Assembly (NCBI GenBank): GCA_028875345.1
Contig: JAPPEG010000283.1
Location: 1 to 47,401, forward strand
DNA: 47,401 bases
Direction: 5' to 3'
From: Gemmatimonadota bacterium
GTDB lineage: Bacteria > Latescibacterota > UBA2968 > UBA8231
In this document: piece after piece, positions 35,856 through 43,599 of the stretch
Layout: every line of letters starts with the position of its first letter
Numbering within the stretch: position 1 is the first letter of the stretch
Position numbers and translations under genes: made by a program
The notes under the pieces: model-generated
Seen by the model: only the letters and a program-made list of their open reading frames with translations
Database searches by the model: none
What the model was told of the DNA's origin: nothing

Positions 35856-37526
35856 ATGGCGGCGCGTGCGATCGGTTGTTTGTCTCTGGTCATTATCGCT
35901 GCCTGTAGTTCCCCCCAAAGCGACAAAAACGTCGTAGCCCGCGTGGGCGAAGTCGCTATTACCTTCGAAAATTTACAGCGCTTCAAAAGCAACATGCCCC
36001 CCCTGCTGCTCTCCGAACGGGAGGGCGTCGCTGCATTCGACGAATATCTCCAAGCAATGATCGACATGGAGCTCCTGTTGCTAGAGGCGCGGAAGAGGCA
36101 GATTGATAGCGACCCAGATTTTATAGAGCAATGGGAACAGGCGCGAAGAGAAAAGCTCTTCCAAGAATTCGTCAAGCTGGAAATCCAAGACAAAATCGAC
36201 CTGCCGCAAGAGGAAATAAAGCGGCAGTGGGGTGAGAGCAAGTGGAACCGGCTCCTAAAACTCGCCCGCATCCGCTCGAGTACCGCCGACGAGGCCGCCC
36301 AAATCCTGCGTGCCCTAGAGAGTGGGACCCCGTTTGAGGAACTAGCTGGCCAACCCCTGACCTACCACCAGCAAGGGAGCCTCCAAGGGGCGTTGAACTC
36401 CTACGTTGGACGAAATAGTATCGAAGAGTTCGGGGTTTCTCTCGATGTGGCGGATGTGCTCTTCGAGCTCGCTAAAGGCGAGCTTAGCGAACCACTGAAG
36501 GTCGAATCTGGCTACGACATCTATAAGGTGTTGGACGAACGTCCCGCGCCAGCCAGCTATTACTTGATTTTTTCCCAAGGGACACTAATGGCCGCCTTCG
36601 GCGAACGTCGACGAGCGCTCATTGCCGAGTTGATGCGGGAATACAATGTCGAACTATATCCCCATAGTATCTCCGAGTTAGCCGCCATCGTCGCTCAAGA
36701 CAATGTGGAGGCTATCGACGCGGGGGGCGTTGTGGGACGCTACGACGGTGGCCAGATAACGCTAGCTGACTTCCTAGCCCTCTATCCGAAAGTGCGGCGG
36801 GTCGCCTCAGTGGGCACTGACAGTAGTGGTATTGATGAGTTCGTCCGGCTCTATCTGGTGCCCGAGGTACTCTTCCCCGTGGCAATCGAACGCCGCGGCT
36901 TGGCGCAGGAGTCGGCGATAGCCGACTGGCTGCGGATCAAAAAACGCGCAATGCTCATCGAAGAGCTGCGCCGCCGCGACGTGGAAGAGCACGTCGATCT
37001 GAGCGAAGATGTGCTTCGACGCTACTACGAGGCCAATCTGCATCGTTTCATGGAAGATCGAGAAGTGACCGTGCAGGAGATCCTAGTTGCCACCCAAGAA
37101 GAGGCGGAGGCGCTAGCGGCACGCATTCGAGCGGGTGAAGACATAGCGGCCTTGGCTGCAAGTCACAGCATTCGCCAAGGCGGCGACGAGGGCCGCTTCC
37201 ATATCCACTCCTTCGAGCGGGTGGTTTTCGGCGAGTTGTTGACAGAGGCCCTAGCCGCAGAGGTTGGCGTGCTCACTGGTCCGGTGGCTATCACTGCGAC
37301 CCCGCACCGCCAAGGTGGTTTCTCGCTGTTTAAAGTGCTGGAAAAGACCCCCGAAAAGCCTAAGCCATACGACGAGGTGGTCAAACAAGTTCGCTACTGG
37401 TGGACCAAGGGGGAGGAAAATCGCCTCTATAACGAACTGATTGACCGCCTGCGGGAAAATCATGCCGCACAAATCTCCATCTACGAGGATCACTTGGCGA
37501 CCATGTATGACGCGGCTCAGCTATAG
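35856..37526 (+). CDS. SurA/PrsA-like lipoprotein with two parvulin-type domains (556 aa)
   Basis: The ATG at 35856 lies one base after the lipoprotein stop; an ORF start at 35799 lies inside that gene and is rejected. A lipobox I-A-A-C (Cys17) is followed by the SurA-like motif V-A-R-V-G-E-V-A-I-T and the helix Q-A-M-I-D-M-E-L-L-L-L-E-A. A degenerate parvulin-like domain spans about 135-230, and a better one about 404-510 (V-Q-E-I-L-V-A-T, A-A-L-A-A-S-H-S, G-G-D-E-G-R-F, then a G-P-V strand pair). It is likely a membrane-tethered periplasmic chaperone/prolyl isomerase for the envelope proteins encoded upstream. It is paralogous to the shorter protein at 5537, which lacks the second domain. 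The TPR gene overlaps its 3' end by 20 bases. Confidence 0.82.
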   Translation: MAARAIGCLSLVIIAACSSPQSDKNVVARVGEVAITFENLQRFKSNMPPLLLSEREGVAAFDEYLQAMIDMELLLLEARKRQIDSDPDFIEQWEQARREKLFQEFVKLEIQDKIDLPQEEIKRQWGESKWNRLLKLARIRSSTADEAAQILRALESGTPFEELAGQPLTYHQQGSLQGALNSYVGRNSIEEFGVSLDVADVLFELAKGELSEPLKVESGYDIYKVLDERPAPASYYLIFSQGTLMAAFGERRRALIAELMREYNVELYPHSISELAAIVAQDNVEAIDAGGVVGRYDGGQITLADFLALYPKVRRVASVGTDSSGIDEFVRLYLVPEVLFPVAIERRGLAQESAIADWLRIKKRAMLIEELRRRDVEEHVDLSEDVLRRYYEANLHRFMEDREVTVQEILVATQEEAEALAARIRAGEDIAALAASHSIRQGGDEGRFHIHSFERVVFGELLTEALAAEVGVLTGPVAITATPHRQGGFSLFKVLEKTPEKPKPYDEVVKQVRYWWTKGEENRLYNELIDRLRENHAAQISIYEDHLATMYDAAQL

Positions 37527-38865
37527 GGCACTGGGTTTTTTCGCCTGCGTATTGCTTTGCGCTTGCGATGGTGCCGATGACCACTTAGCAGAAGCCAAGC
37601 GTCTAGCGACGGAGGGCAAATACGCCGATGCAGTCGCCGCGTGTAACCAGATCCTCGCAGCCAATAGCCAGCACCTTGAAGCCCTCTTGCTCTTGGCTCG
37701 CCTCAATCTGGTTCAAGGCCATCTAGCGCCGGCGGCGCAACTCGCCGAGCAGACCGTTCAGCTAGCCCCCGACCACGCCGATGCCTATCTCCTTTTGGGC
37801 GATATCTACGTCCGGCAGCGGCGCAACGCCGATGCTGCAATCATCTATCAAGAGGGTTTGCACGCCGTCCCCGAGCGGGGGGACTTCTACCGCAAACTCG
37901 CCATAGCCTACGCCGACGACGGGCACTACAGCGAAGCCATAGAGGCCCTCCAGCAAGCCCTCCAACACTCCGACGACGCGGCCATCCACTACAACTTGGG
38001 CGTGGTTTATGAGCGGCAGGCGCACTACGACGAGGCCAGCCGCGCATTTACCCGCACCACTGAGATAGACACTGCCTATGGCGACGCTTATTTCCGGCTG
38101 GGGCAAATCCAAGGCAAGCAGGGCCTATTCGAGGAGGCTGCGGCTAATTTCGCGCGCATGATCAGCCTAGACCCGAACTACGCCCCGCCCTATACTGGGC
38201 TTGGCCAAGTCCGCATGCAGCAAGGCCGCTTAGACGAAGCCGAGCGCCTCTTTAAGCAAGCCATTGTCCTTGATCCCTTTGAGGGCGAAGCCTACCACCG
38301 ACTCGGCACGCTCTTTTTGCGGCGAGGAGACCAAGACCGAGGCGAGAAGCTCTTAGCCATGTTCAAACGCATCCAACCCGTCAGCGCCGATATCGAGCGT
38401 TTCCGCTATATCCTCAACCTCTACCCCGACGACGCCAACGCGCACTACAACCTAGGGGTACTCTACGGAGGTCTTGGTCGCTACGCCGAGGCCGGCGTCG
38501 AGTACGCTGCGGCATTGCACATCAACGACCAGGATCTCAGTGCCCGCAACAACTTGGCCAATGTTCTCCTGCGGCAGGGACGCATCGACGAAGCGATCCA
38601 CCACTACGAGATCGTGCTAGCGCTCAATCCGCGCTATGCCCAGGGCTTTAACAATCTGGGCTCGGCTTATCTGATGAACGGCGATTTGCAGCAAGCCTTC
38701 CAGGCTTTTGCCAAGGCGCTCAAGCTAGCACCGGACAACGCCGATACTCGCTTCAATCTTGCCCGTCTTTACAAAAGCCAAGGGCTGGATGCGCGGGCCG
38801 CCGCTGAGATGAAGATCTACAATCAGCTTGTACAGGCCGCTAAGAAAAAAGAACCCAGTGAGTGA
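37507..38865 (+). CDS. TPR-repeat lipoprotein (452 aa)
   Basis: The ATG at 37507 lies inside the end of the SurA-like gene and opens a lipoprotein signal (M-T-R-L-S-Y-R-A..., lipobox L-C-A-C, Cys20). The rest is about ten tetratricopeptide repeats, with clear copies reading A-D-A-Y-L-L-L-G-D-I-Y, A-A-I-H-Y-N-L-G-V-V-Y, A-N-A-H-Y-N-L-G-V-L-Y, and Q-G-F-N-N-L-G-S-A-Y. TPR lipoproteins act as protein-protein scaffolds, for example in outer-membrane assembly. Here overlap with the SurA-like gene suggests a physical partner in the same complex. Operon A has no counterpart in the window. Confidence 0.88.
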   Translation: MTRLSYRALGFFACVLLCACDGADDHLAEAKRLATEGKYADAVAACNQILAANSQHLEALLLLARLNLVQGHLAPAAQLAEQTVQLAPDHADAYLLLGDIYVRQRRNADAAIIYQEGLHAVPERGDFYRKLAIAYADDGHYSEAIEALQQALQHSDDAAIHYNLGVVYERQAHYDEASRAFTRTTEIDTAYGDAYFRLGQIQGKQGLFEEAAANFARMISLDPNYAPPYTGLGQVRMQQGRLDEAERLFKQAIVLDPFEGEAYHRLGTLFLRRGDQDRGEKLLAMFKRIQPVSADIERFRYILNLYPDDANAHYNLGVLYGGLGRYAEAGVEYAAALHINDQDLSARNNLANVLLRQGRIDEAIHHYEIVLALNPRYAQGFNNLGSAYLMNGDLQQAFQAFAKALKLAPDNADTRFNLARLYKSQGLDARAAAEMKIYNQLVQAAKKKEPSE

Positions 38866-40378
38866 AGAACAGTTAAACCACCAAAATCGCTTGCTGCTCT
38901 ACGGCACTGTAACCATCTCCGGGGCGGCAGTGATGATGCTAGAGCTGTTGGGCACGCGCATCATCGGCCCCTTTTACGGGGTCAGTCTCTACGTGTGGTC
39001 GTCACTCATATCCGTCGCTTTGATCGCCTTGGCGCTGGGCTATTACCTCGGTGGCTTGGTCGCCGACAAACAGACGCGCTTCCGGCTTTCCTACGCCATA
39101 GCACTTGCTGGGCTAACGACAGCTGTGATTCCGCTCGTCAGCCGCCCGATCTTACTGTGGACCAACGATCTAGGGCTGCGCGCTGGGGCTTTTACCAGTG
39201 CCCTGTTGCTTTTTGCCTTGCCGCTGACCTGCCTCGGGATGGTGGGGCCGCAGGTGATCGAACTGGCGGCGCGGCGGCGGGCAGGCGTGGGCATGGCAGC
39301 CGGCTCGGTCTTTGCAGTCAGCACGGTCGGCAGCGTGGTGGGCACCTTGCTGCTGGGCTTTTTCCTGCTGCCGGCCCTTGGGTCGCGGGTGATTCTCTAC
39401 GGAGTTAGCGCGGCCTTGATCCTGTTGGCAATCGTCGTCGCATTGTACGAGCGACGGTGGAGCCAGGCGGGGTTAGGACCGGTCGCAGCCGCGGCGATTG
39501 CCACCGGCGCAGGACTCTGGCTACAGCCCAACCTAGGTCCGACCGAACACGGAGATTATCGCCTAGTCCACCAAGCCGAAAGCCACTACGGCTGGGTGCG
39601 GGTCGTCGACGACCGCGACCGCCGAGTGCGGTGGATGCTGTCGGACGCTTCGGTCATCAGCGCGCTGCGGCTCGACACGCGTGGGCCAGTGCTCAGCTAC
39701 CAAAAAATCATCGCCGCCTTGCCTCACTTGCACCCGGAGGGGCGCAACGCACTACTGATCGGCCTCGGCGGGGGCTACATTGCCATGGCATTTGCGGCCC
39801 AAGACATCGACACCGACGCTTTAGAGTTGGACCCAGAGGTAGCCAAAGCCGCGCAGCAATACTTTCTCTACGAGCCATCGGGCGCGCTGCTGGTCGGCGA
39901 CGCCCGCTACGAAATCCGCCGTCTCAACCAGCAATACGACTTCATCGTGCACGACTGCTTCACCGGCGGGTCCGTGCCCAGTCACCTACTGAGCGTTGAG
40001 ATGCTCGCCGACCTCGACCGGCTCCTCAAAGACGACGGCCTCTTAGCCCTAAACTTCGTCGGCTTCACCGAAGGACCAGAAGCCGATGCCGCTGCGGCCG
40101 TGTACCGAACGCTAGGCGAGGTTTATCCGCACCGGCTGGCCCTCGTCTCGCTGCCGGGCGAAACATTTAACGACTTTGTATTCTTAGCTTCGCGGCAACC
40201 GATTTCCCTAGAGTCCGAGGACGCGGCGTGGCTAGCGGCGCACAAATATTCCATGCCCGCCGGAGGAGACCTCATCACCGACGACTTCAACCCGCTCGAA
40301 CGGCTGCAAGTGGCCAAGGCCGAGCACTATCGCGCCCTCTTGCTAGAGCGCATGGGACCGATGCTGCTGGCCTTCTGA
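38858..40378 (+). CDS. Membrane-anchored spermidine-synthase-like methyltransferase-fold protein (506 aa)
   Basis: A GTG at 38858 overlaps the TPR stop (GTGAGTGA) and gives a polar N-terminus before the first helix; a TTG at 38828 is less likely. Residues 8-225 hold about seven to eight membrane helices (L-E-L-L-G-T-R-I-I-G-P-F-Y-G near the first, typical of fused MFS/spermidine synthase proteins). The cytoplasmic part has the SAM-type fold: L-I-G-L-G-G-G-Y near 300, A-L-E-L-D-P-E-V near 323, and Y-D-F-I-V-H-D-C-F near 361. The aspartate of the synthase family is kept, but true aminopropyl transfer is uncertain. It is the last gene of operon B. Confidence 0.82.
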   Translation: MSEEQLNHQNRLLLYGTVTISGAAVMMLELLGTRIIGPFYGVSLYVWSSLISVALIALALGYYLGGLVADKQTRFRLSYAIALAGLTTAVIPLVSRPILLWTNDLGLRAGAFTSALLLFALPLTCLGMVGPQVIELAARRRAGVGMAAGSVFAVSTVGSVVGTLLLGFFLLPALGSRVILYGVSAALILLAIVVALYERRWSQAGLGPVAAAAIATGAGLWLQPNLGPTEHGDYRLVHQAESHYGWVRVVDDRDRRVRWMLSDASVISALRLDTRGPVLSYQKIIAALPHLHPEGRNALLIGLGGGYIAMAFAAQDIDTDALELDPEVAKAAQQYFLYEPSGALLVGDARYEIRRLNQQYDFIVHDCFTGGSVPSHLLSVEMLADLDRLLKDDGLLALNFVGFTEGPEADAAAAVYRTLGEVYPHRLALVSLPGETFNDFVFLASRQPISLESEDAAWLAAHKYSMPAGGDLITDDFNPLERLQVAKAEHYRALLLERMGPMLLAF

Positions 40379-40394
40379 CAAAAGGAGCGTTGCC

Positions 40395-40913
40395 GTGCTA
40401 AAAATTCTCAAGGTTCCCGTGGAGCCGCTGACCCCCTCGGCCTTTGCCCCTTTCGGGCAAGTCATCTCCACCTTTGACGAGGCCAAACCCGAGGTTGTGG
40501 TAGGCGCACTCGTCGAACGCGCGTACACCGTGCGGGCCGAGGTCAAAGACCCCACATCCGACCAACTCGACCTGTCCGAGGGCCGGCTGCGAGCACACTT
40601 CGCCTTTCACGACGACGCCGGTCAGTCCTTCTATCCGAGCCGTCACTGCCCAACCGTCTTTTTCGTGGCTCCGATCCAGCCCATGATCGAGCCGGAGGAT
40701 CTGCGCGCCTTTTACTCCGACGGCAGCACCGGCATCTGCATGAACCTAAAGGTGTGGCACACCATGCCCGTGTGCCTGCGCGGTGAGGAGGTGTACCTAA
40801 CCGCGCGCGGCAACCAGAACTATCACGACCACTCGGTCGATGTCCACTTCGACCAAGACCGCGGCTTGGCCCTGCTGCCCGACATGAGCAGCGTCCCCAA
40901 CTGGCAGGAATAG
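40395..40913 (+). CDS. Ureidoglycolate lyase (AllA)-like cupin protein, first copy (172 aa)
   Basis: The GTG start has AAAGGAG nine bases upstream. The protein shows the AllA family outline: P-V-E-P-L-T-P-S-A-F-A-P-F-G-Q-V-I, H-F-A-F-H-D-D-A-G-Q-S-F-Y-P, P-T-V-F-F-V-A, L-R-A-F-Y-S-D-G, and W-H-T-M-P-V in the cupin core. AllA cleaves ureidoglycolate to glyoxylate and urea, but many homologues sit in unrelated operons. Here it lies four bases before a Gfo/Idh/MocA oxidoreductase, with a paralogue on the other side. A role on a sugar-acid or hydroxy-acid substrate is as plausible as ureide breakdown. Confidence 0.8.
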   Translation: MLKILKVPVEPLTPSAFAPFGQVISTFDEAKPEVVVGALVERAYTVRAEVKDPTSDQLDLSEGRLRAHFAFHDDAGQSFYPSRHCPTVFFVAPIQPMIEPEDLRAFYSDGSTGICMNLKVWHTMPVCLRGEEVYLTARGNQNYHDHSVDVHFDQDRGLALLPDMSSVPNWQE

Positions 40914-40916
40914 CCG

Positions 40917-42161
40917 ATGGACAAGGTGCGCCTAGCTCTCGTCGGCTGCGGCGGCATGGGCACCCGCCATCTACACGGCCTCAAGCAACTAGCCGACTCC
41001 CCCTTCGACGCAGTCGAACTGAGCGCGGTGTGCGACATCAGCGCCGAAAACGCCGAAATGGCCGCCGCCGAAGCCGAGAAGCTCCTCGGGACCCGCCCCA
41101 AGGTCTGCACCAACATGGAGGCGATGGTCCAGCAGGTACCAGACCTGGAGGCCGTGGACGTGGTGACCGATCCTTCGGTGCATCACACCGTCGTCTGCGA
41201 AGCCCTCGACTTGGGCTTGCACGTGCTAGTGGAAAAGCCGCTGGCCATCACAGTGCGAGCCTGCCAGCAGATCCTCGACGCAGCCGCGCGCAACGAGCGC
41301 ATTGTCTCCGTAGCTGAAAATTTCCGCCGCGACCCTTCGGCACGCATCGTGCGCTACTTGCTCGACACCGGTGCCATCGGCACGCCCTATATGGGGTTGT
41401 ACCACTCGCTCGGCACGGGCAATTCCATTTTTATCACCCCTTGGCGCCACCGCCGGGAGTTGGGCGGCTTTATCCTCGATATGGCCGTCCACTTCACCCA
41501 CATGATCCGCTACCAGTTGGGGGATTTTGCCGAGGTCTATGCCGATGCGCGGATGATAGAGCCGGAGCGGCAAAAATCGGCAGCCATGTCCATGGAATAC
41601 GAGTTCTACAAAAAGCGCTTTGCCGCCATGCCCGAGCGCGTACCCGCCGCGGCCGAGGACACGACCCAAGCGATCTTCAAAATGGAGAGCGGCGCGACCC
41701 TGAACTGGATCGTCGGGATCGCCGGCCACGCGGGCGCGCACCGCGAGCTAATCATGGGCACCGACGGCAGCATTGACGGCTTTGGCGTGCGCGGAGGACG
41801 CATAACGCTTGAGCGGCGCGATGCCGAGGCTTTGAGCCAAGAACAAATCCTCGCGTCTGCTGAGGGCGCGGGACTGACATTCGACCCACTGACTCACTAC
41901 CTCTTTCCTAGCGGTGTCTCGGCCGGCGACCCGCTCGTCGATCTGAAGCTAATCGCGTACGAGCTGCACGAAATGGCGGAAGCCGTTCGCGGCCAGCGCA
42001 CCGTCGAAGTGAATGGCCGCTGCGGCCTGAAGGACGTGGCCGCGCTCTATGCGGTCTTCGAGTCGTGGCGCGCCGGCGGCCCAGTGGCGCTCAGCGCGGT
42101 CGAATCCTGCCAATCATACGCCTATCAAGCGGAGATAGACGCCGCCTTGGGCATCGACTAA
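40917..42161 (+). CDS. Gfo/Idh/MocA family NAD(P)-dependent oxidoreductase (414 aa)
   Basis: Start ATG is three bases after the previous stop. The Rossmann motif L-V-G-C-G-G-M-G-T-R-H lies at residues 7-17 and the catalytic-region signature E-K-P-L-A-I at 106-111. The C-terminal Gfo/Idh/MocA alpha/beta domain follows (for example H-R-R-E-L-G-G-F-I-L-D-M-A-V-H-F-T-H). These enzymes oxidise or reduce sugars, inositols and their acids. Substrate is not readable. It lies between two AllA-like genes with tight spacing, so the three probably form one catabolic unit. Confidence 0.92.
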   Translation: MDKVRLALVGCGGMGTRHLHGLKQLADSPFDAVELSAVCDISAENAEMAAAEAEKLLGTRPKVCTNMEAMVQQVPDLEAVDVVTDPSVHHTVVCEALDLGLHVLVEKPLAITVRACQQILDAAARNERIVSVAENFRRDPSARIVRYLLDTGAIGTPYMGLYHSLGTGNSIFITPWRHRRELGGFILDMAVHFTHMIRYQLGDFAEVYADARMIEPERQKSAAMSMEYEFYKKRFAAMPERVPAAAEDTTQAIFKMESGATLNWIVGIAGHAGAHRELIMGTDGSIDGFGVRGGRITLERRDAEALSQEQILASAEGAGLTFDPLTHYLFPSGVSAGDPLVDLKLIAYELHEMAEAVRGQRTVEVNGRCGLKDVAALYAVFESWRAGGPVALSAVESCQSYAYQAEIDAALGID

Positions 42162-42185
42162 CCACGCCAACGAGAGGAGATTGCC

Positions 42186-42728
42186 ATGTGGAACCTCGTG
42201 AAAATTCCAGTCAAACCGCTCGTACCCGAGACATTTGCCCCCTTCGGCCACGTAATTCGCACCTTTGAAGAGCGCAAGCCGGACAAAGTCAAAGGCGGTT
42301 ACGCCACCAACGCGTACCCGGTCCTTGCCACACCGGGACCCGAGCCCAAAGATGGCCCCGGCTGGTACGCACCCCACCCGCAGCGCGTGCCCATCTCCGA
42401 GGGGCTAGAGCGCGCCCATTTTGCCTTTCACACGGACGCCGGCCAGTCGTTTTACCCCAGCTTGCACTCGCCGAGCGTGTTTCTCGTCGGAGCGATCCAA
42501 GACGACATCCAGGCCGAGGAACTGCGCGCTTTTTACTCGGCGGGCGACGTAGGCGTCTGTTTGCACCTCGGAGTGTGGCACACCATGCCCATCTGCGTCG
42601 AGGGCCACGACGTGTATCAGACCACGCGCGGCGACCAAGATTACCAAGCGCACTCCGTGGAAATCGACTTCGACCTAGAGCGCGGGCAGTCCATTGTGCC
42701 GGACATGGACAATATCAAAGGGGTTTGA
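42186..42728 (+). CDS. Ureidoglycolate lyase (AllA)-like cupin protein, second copy (180 aa)
   Basis: GAGAGGAG precedes the ATG at 42186. It is paralogous to the 172-aa protein at 40395: P-V-K-P-L-V-P-E-T-F-A-P-F-G-H-V-I, H-F-A-F-H-T-D-A-G-Q-S-F-Y-P, L-R-A-F-Y-S-A-G, V-W-H-T-M-P-I, and D-H/Y-Q-A-H-S-V-E-I-D-F-D near the end. It carries an extra loop with G-Y-A-T-N-A-Y-P-V. Two copies around one oxidoreductase suggest two related ring-opening or lyase steps, or a heteromeric enzyme. Confidence 0.8.
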   Translation: MWNLVKIPVKPLVPETFAPFGHVIRTFEERKPDKVKGGYATNAYPVLATPGPEPKDGPGWYAPHPQRVPISEGLERAHFAFHTDAGQSFYPSLHSPSVFLVGAIQDDIQAEELRAFYSAGDVGVCLHLGVWHTMPICVEGHDVYQTTRGDQDYQAHSVEIDFDLERGQSIVPDMDNIKGV

Positions 42729-42809
42729 GTAAATGCGACGGGGCCACTAAACAAGGAGCGCGACTAGGCACAAAACCTATGCCAATAGCGGCGAAGCCCC
42801 CACAACCAT

Positions 42810-43187
42810 TTACAATTTTCGCACTCTGATTTTCTGATTGTCGATAATGATCAGGTTATTGCGCCAATCAGATGCAGGCAGATCAGCTAGTAGGCGTGAA
42901 AGAGCATTCTGTGTTTGCTCTATTGTCGTTGGCCAGACGCGCAACCGGACAATGCCTCGATGGTGGCCCAGTGGATACATACGGGCATCGGCAAAATCTT
43001 CATCGTATGTAACGATGATCGCTTTATTCTCCTGAGCCCAACGATATAGGAATTCGTCGGGACGACCGCGAAAACCTAGTTCATTGACATGTTGAATCTT
43101 CCAATGAGGACGCTGATTCCTCAACCAGTCCGCTGCGACCAGCGGCACATTCTGATCGAGTAAGATCGCCAACCGCAATTCATGCAC
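42810..43187 (-). CDS. DUF5615-type PIN-like toxin (125 aa)
   Basis: The GTG at 43187 overlaps the antitoxin stop (GTGCATGA). The protein has the DUF5615/Mut7-C-like PIN features: L-L-D-Q-N-V-P near residue 10-15, a central E37, and T-Y-D-E-D-F-A with D62 and D64. Such proteins pair with small DUF433 antitoxins and are predicted RNases. It is of usual length. Base composition is less GC-rich than the neighbouring metabolic genes. Confidence 0.85.
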   Translation of the reverse strand: MHELRLAILLDQNVPLVAADWLRNQRPHWKIQHVNELGFRGRPDEFLYRWAQENKAIIVTYDEDFADARMYPLGHHRGIVRLRVWPTTIEQTQNALSRLLADLPASDWRNNLIIIDNQKIRVRKL

Positions 43188-43401
43188 GTGCGATCACTTG
43201 CTCTTCATCTATGACTGCCGCCGCATATTCCAAAGCAGCTTGCACCATCTCCTGAGTCAGTTCGGGGTAGGCTTCGACAATTTGGTCAACCGCGTATCCA
43301 CCAGCCACCATGCCCAAGATATTTTTTACCATGATCCGCGTACCGTTAATTGTAGGCTTCCCCGAACAAATCTCTGGATCTACACGGATAAACTCATTCA
43401 T
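43180..43401 (-). CDS. DUF433-family antitoxin (73 aa)
   Basis: The ATG at 43401 has GAGGTGG upstream; a longer reading from 43455 lacks a ribosome site. The sequence I-R-V-D-P-E-I-C-S-G-K-P-T-I-N-G-T-R-I-M-V and I-V-E-A-Y-P-E-L-T is the DUF433 helix-turn-helix signature. It is encoded upstream of and overlapping the DUF5615 toxin, the standard pairing, and probably represses the operon promoter. Confidence 0.92.
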   Translation of the reverse strand: MNEFIRVDPEICSGKPTINGTRIMVKNILGMVAGGYAVDQIVEAYPELTQEMVQAALEYAAAVIDEEQVIARA

Positions 43402-43466
43402 CAAGCCACCTCTATCTCTACAAGATGCTGTAATACGAAACACCCTCACCTTCATGGTTAGCTTTA

Positions 43467-43494
43467 ATTATAGAGCACAGGGATTACTCGGCAA
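43467..43494 (-). promoter_or_regulatory. Promoter of the DUF433/DUF5615 operon
   Basis: On the minus strand a perfect TATAAT (43472-43467) is preceded by TTGCCG (43494-43489) with a 16-base spacer. The expected transcript start near 43460 leaves about 60 bases of leader before the antitoxin ATG. Confidence 0.6.
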
Positions 43495-43599
43495 AGTCTC
43501 GGTCGAAAGAGGATGGTGCTAGGCGACGGGAATGCGCCATCTACACCCAACAAGGAGCACGACGATGGAAACGGTACTTTCTTTCAAGAAAAGGAAGAT

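Noticed and set aside
17058-42728. A ureide (allantoin) degradation pathway from the Ldh_2 dehydrogenase and AllA-like genes
   Set aside because: The genes are 22 kb apart on opposite strands, other pathway genes are missing, and both families have many other substrates.
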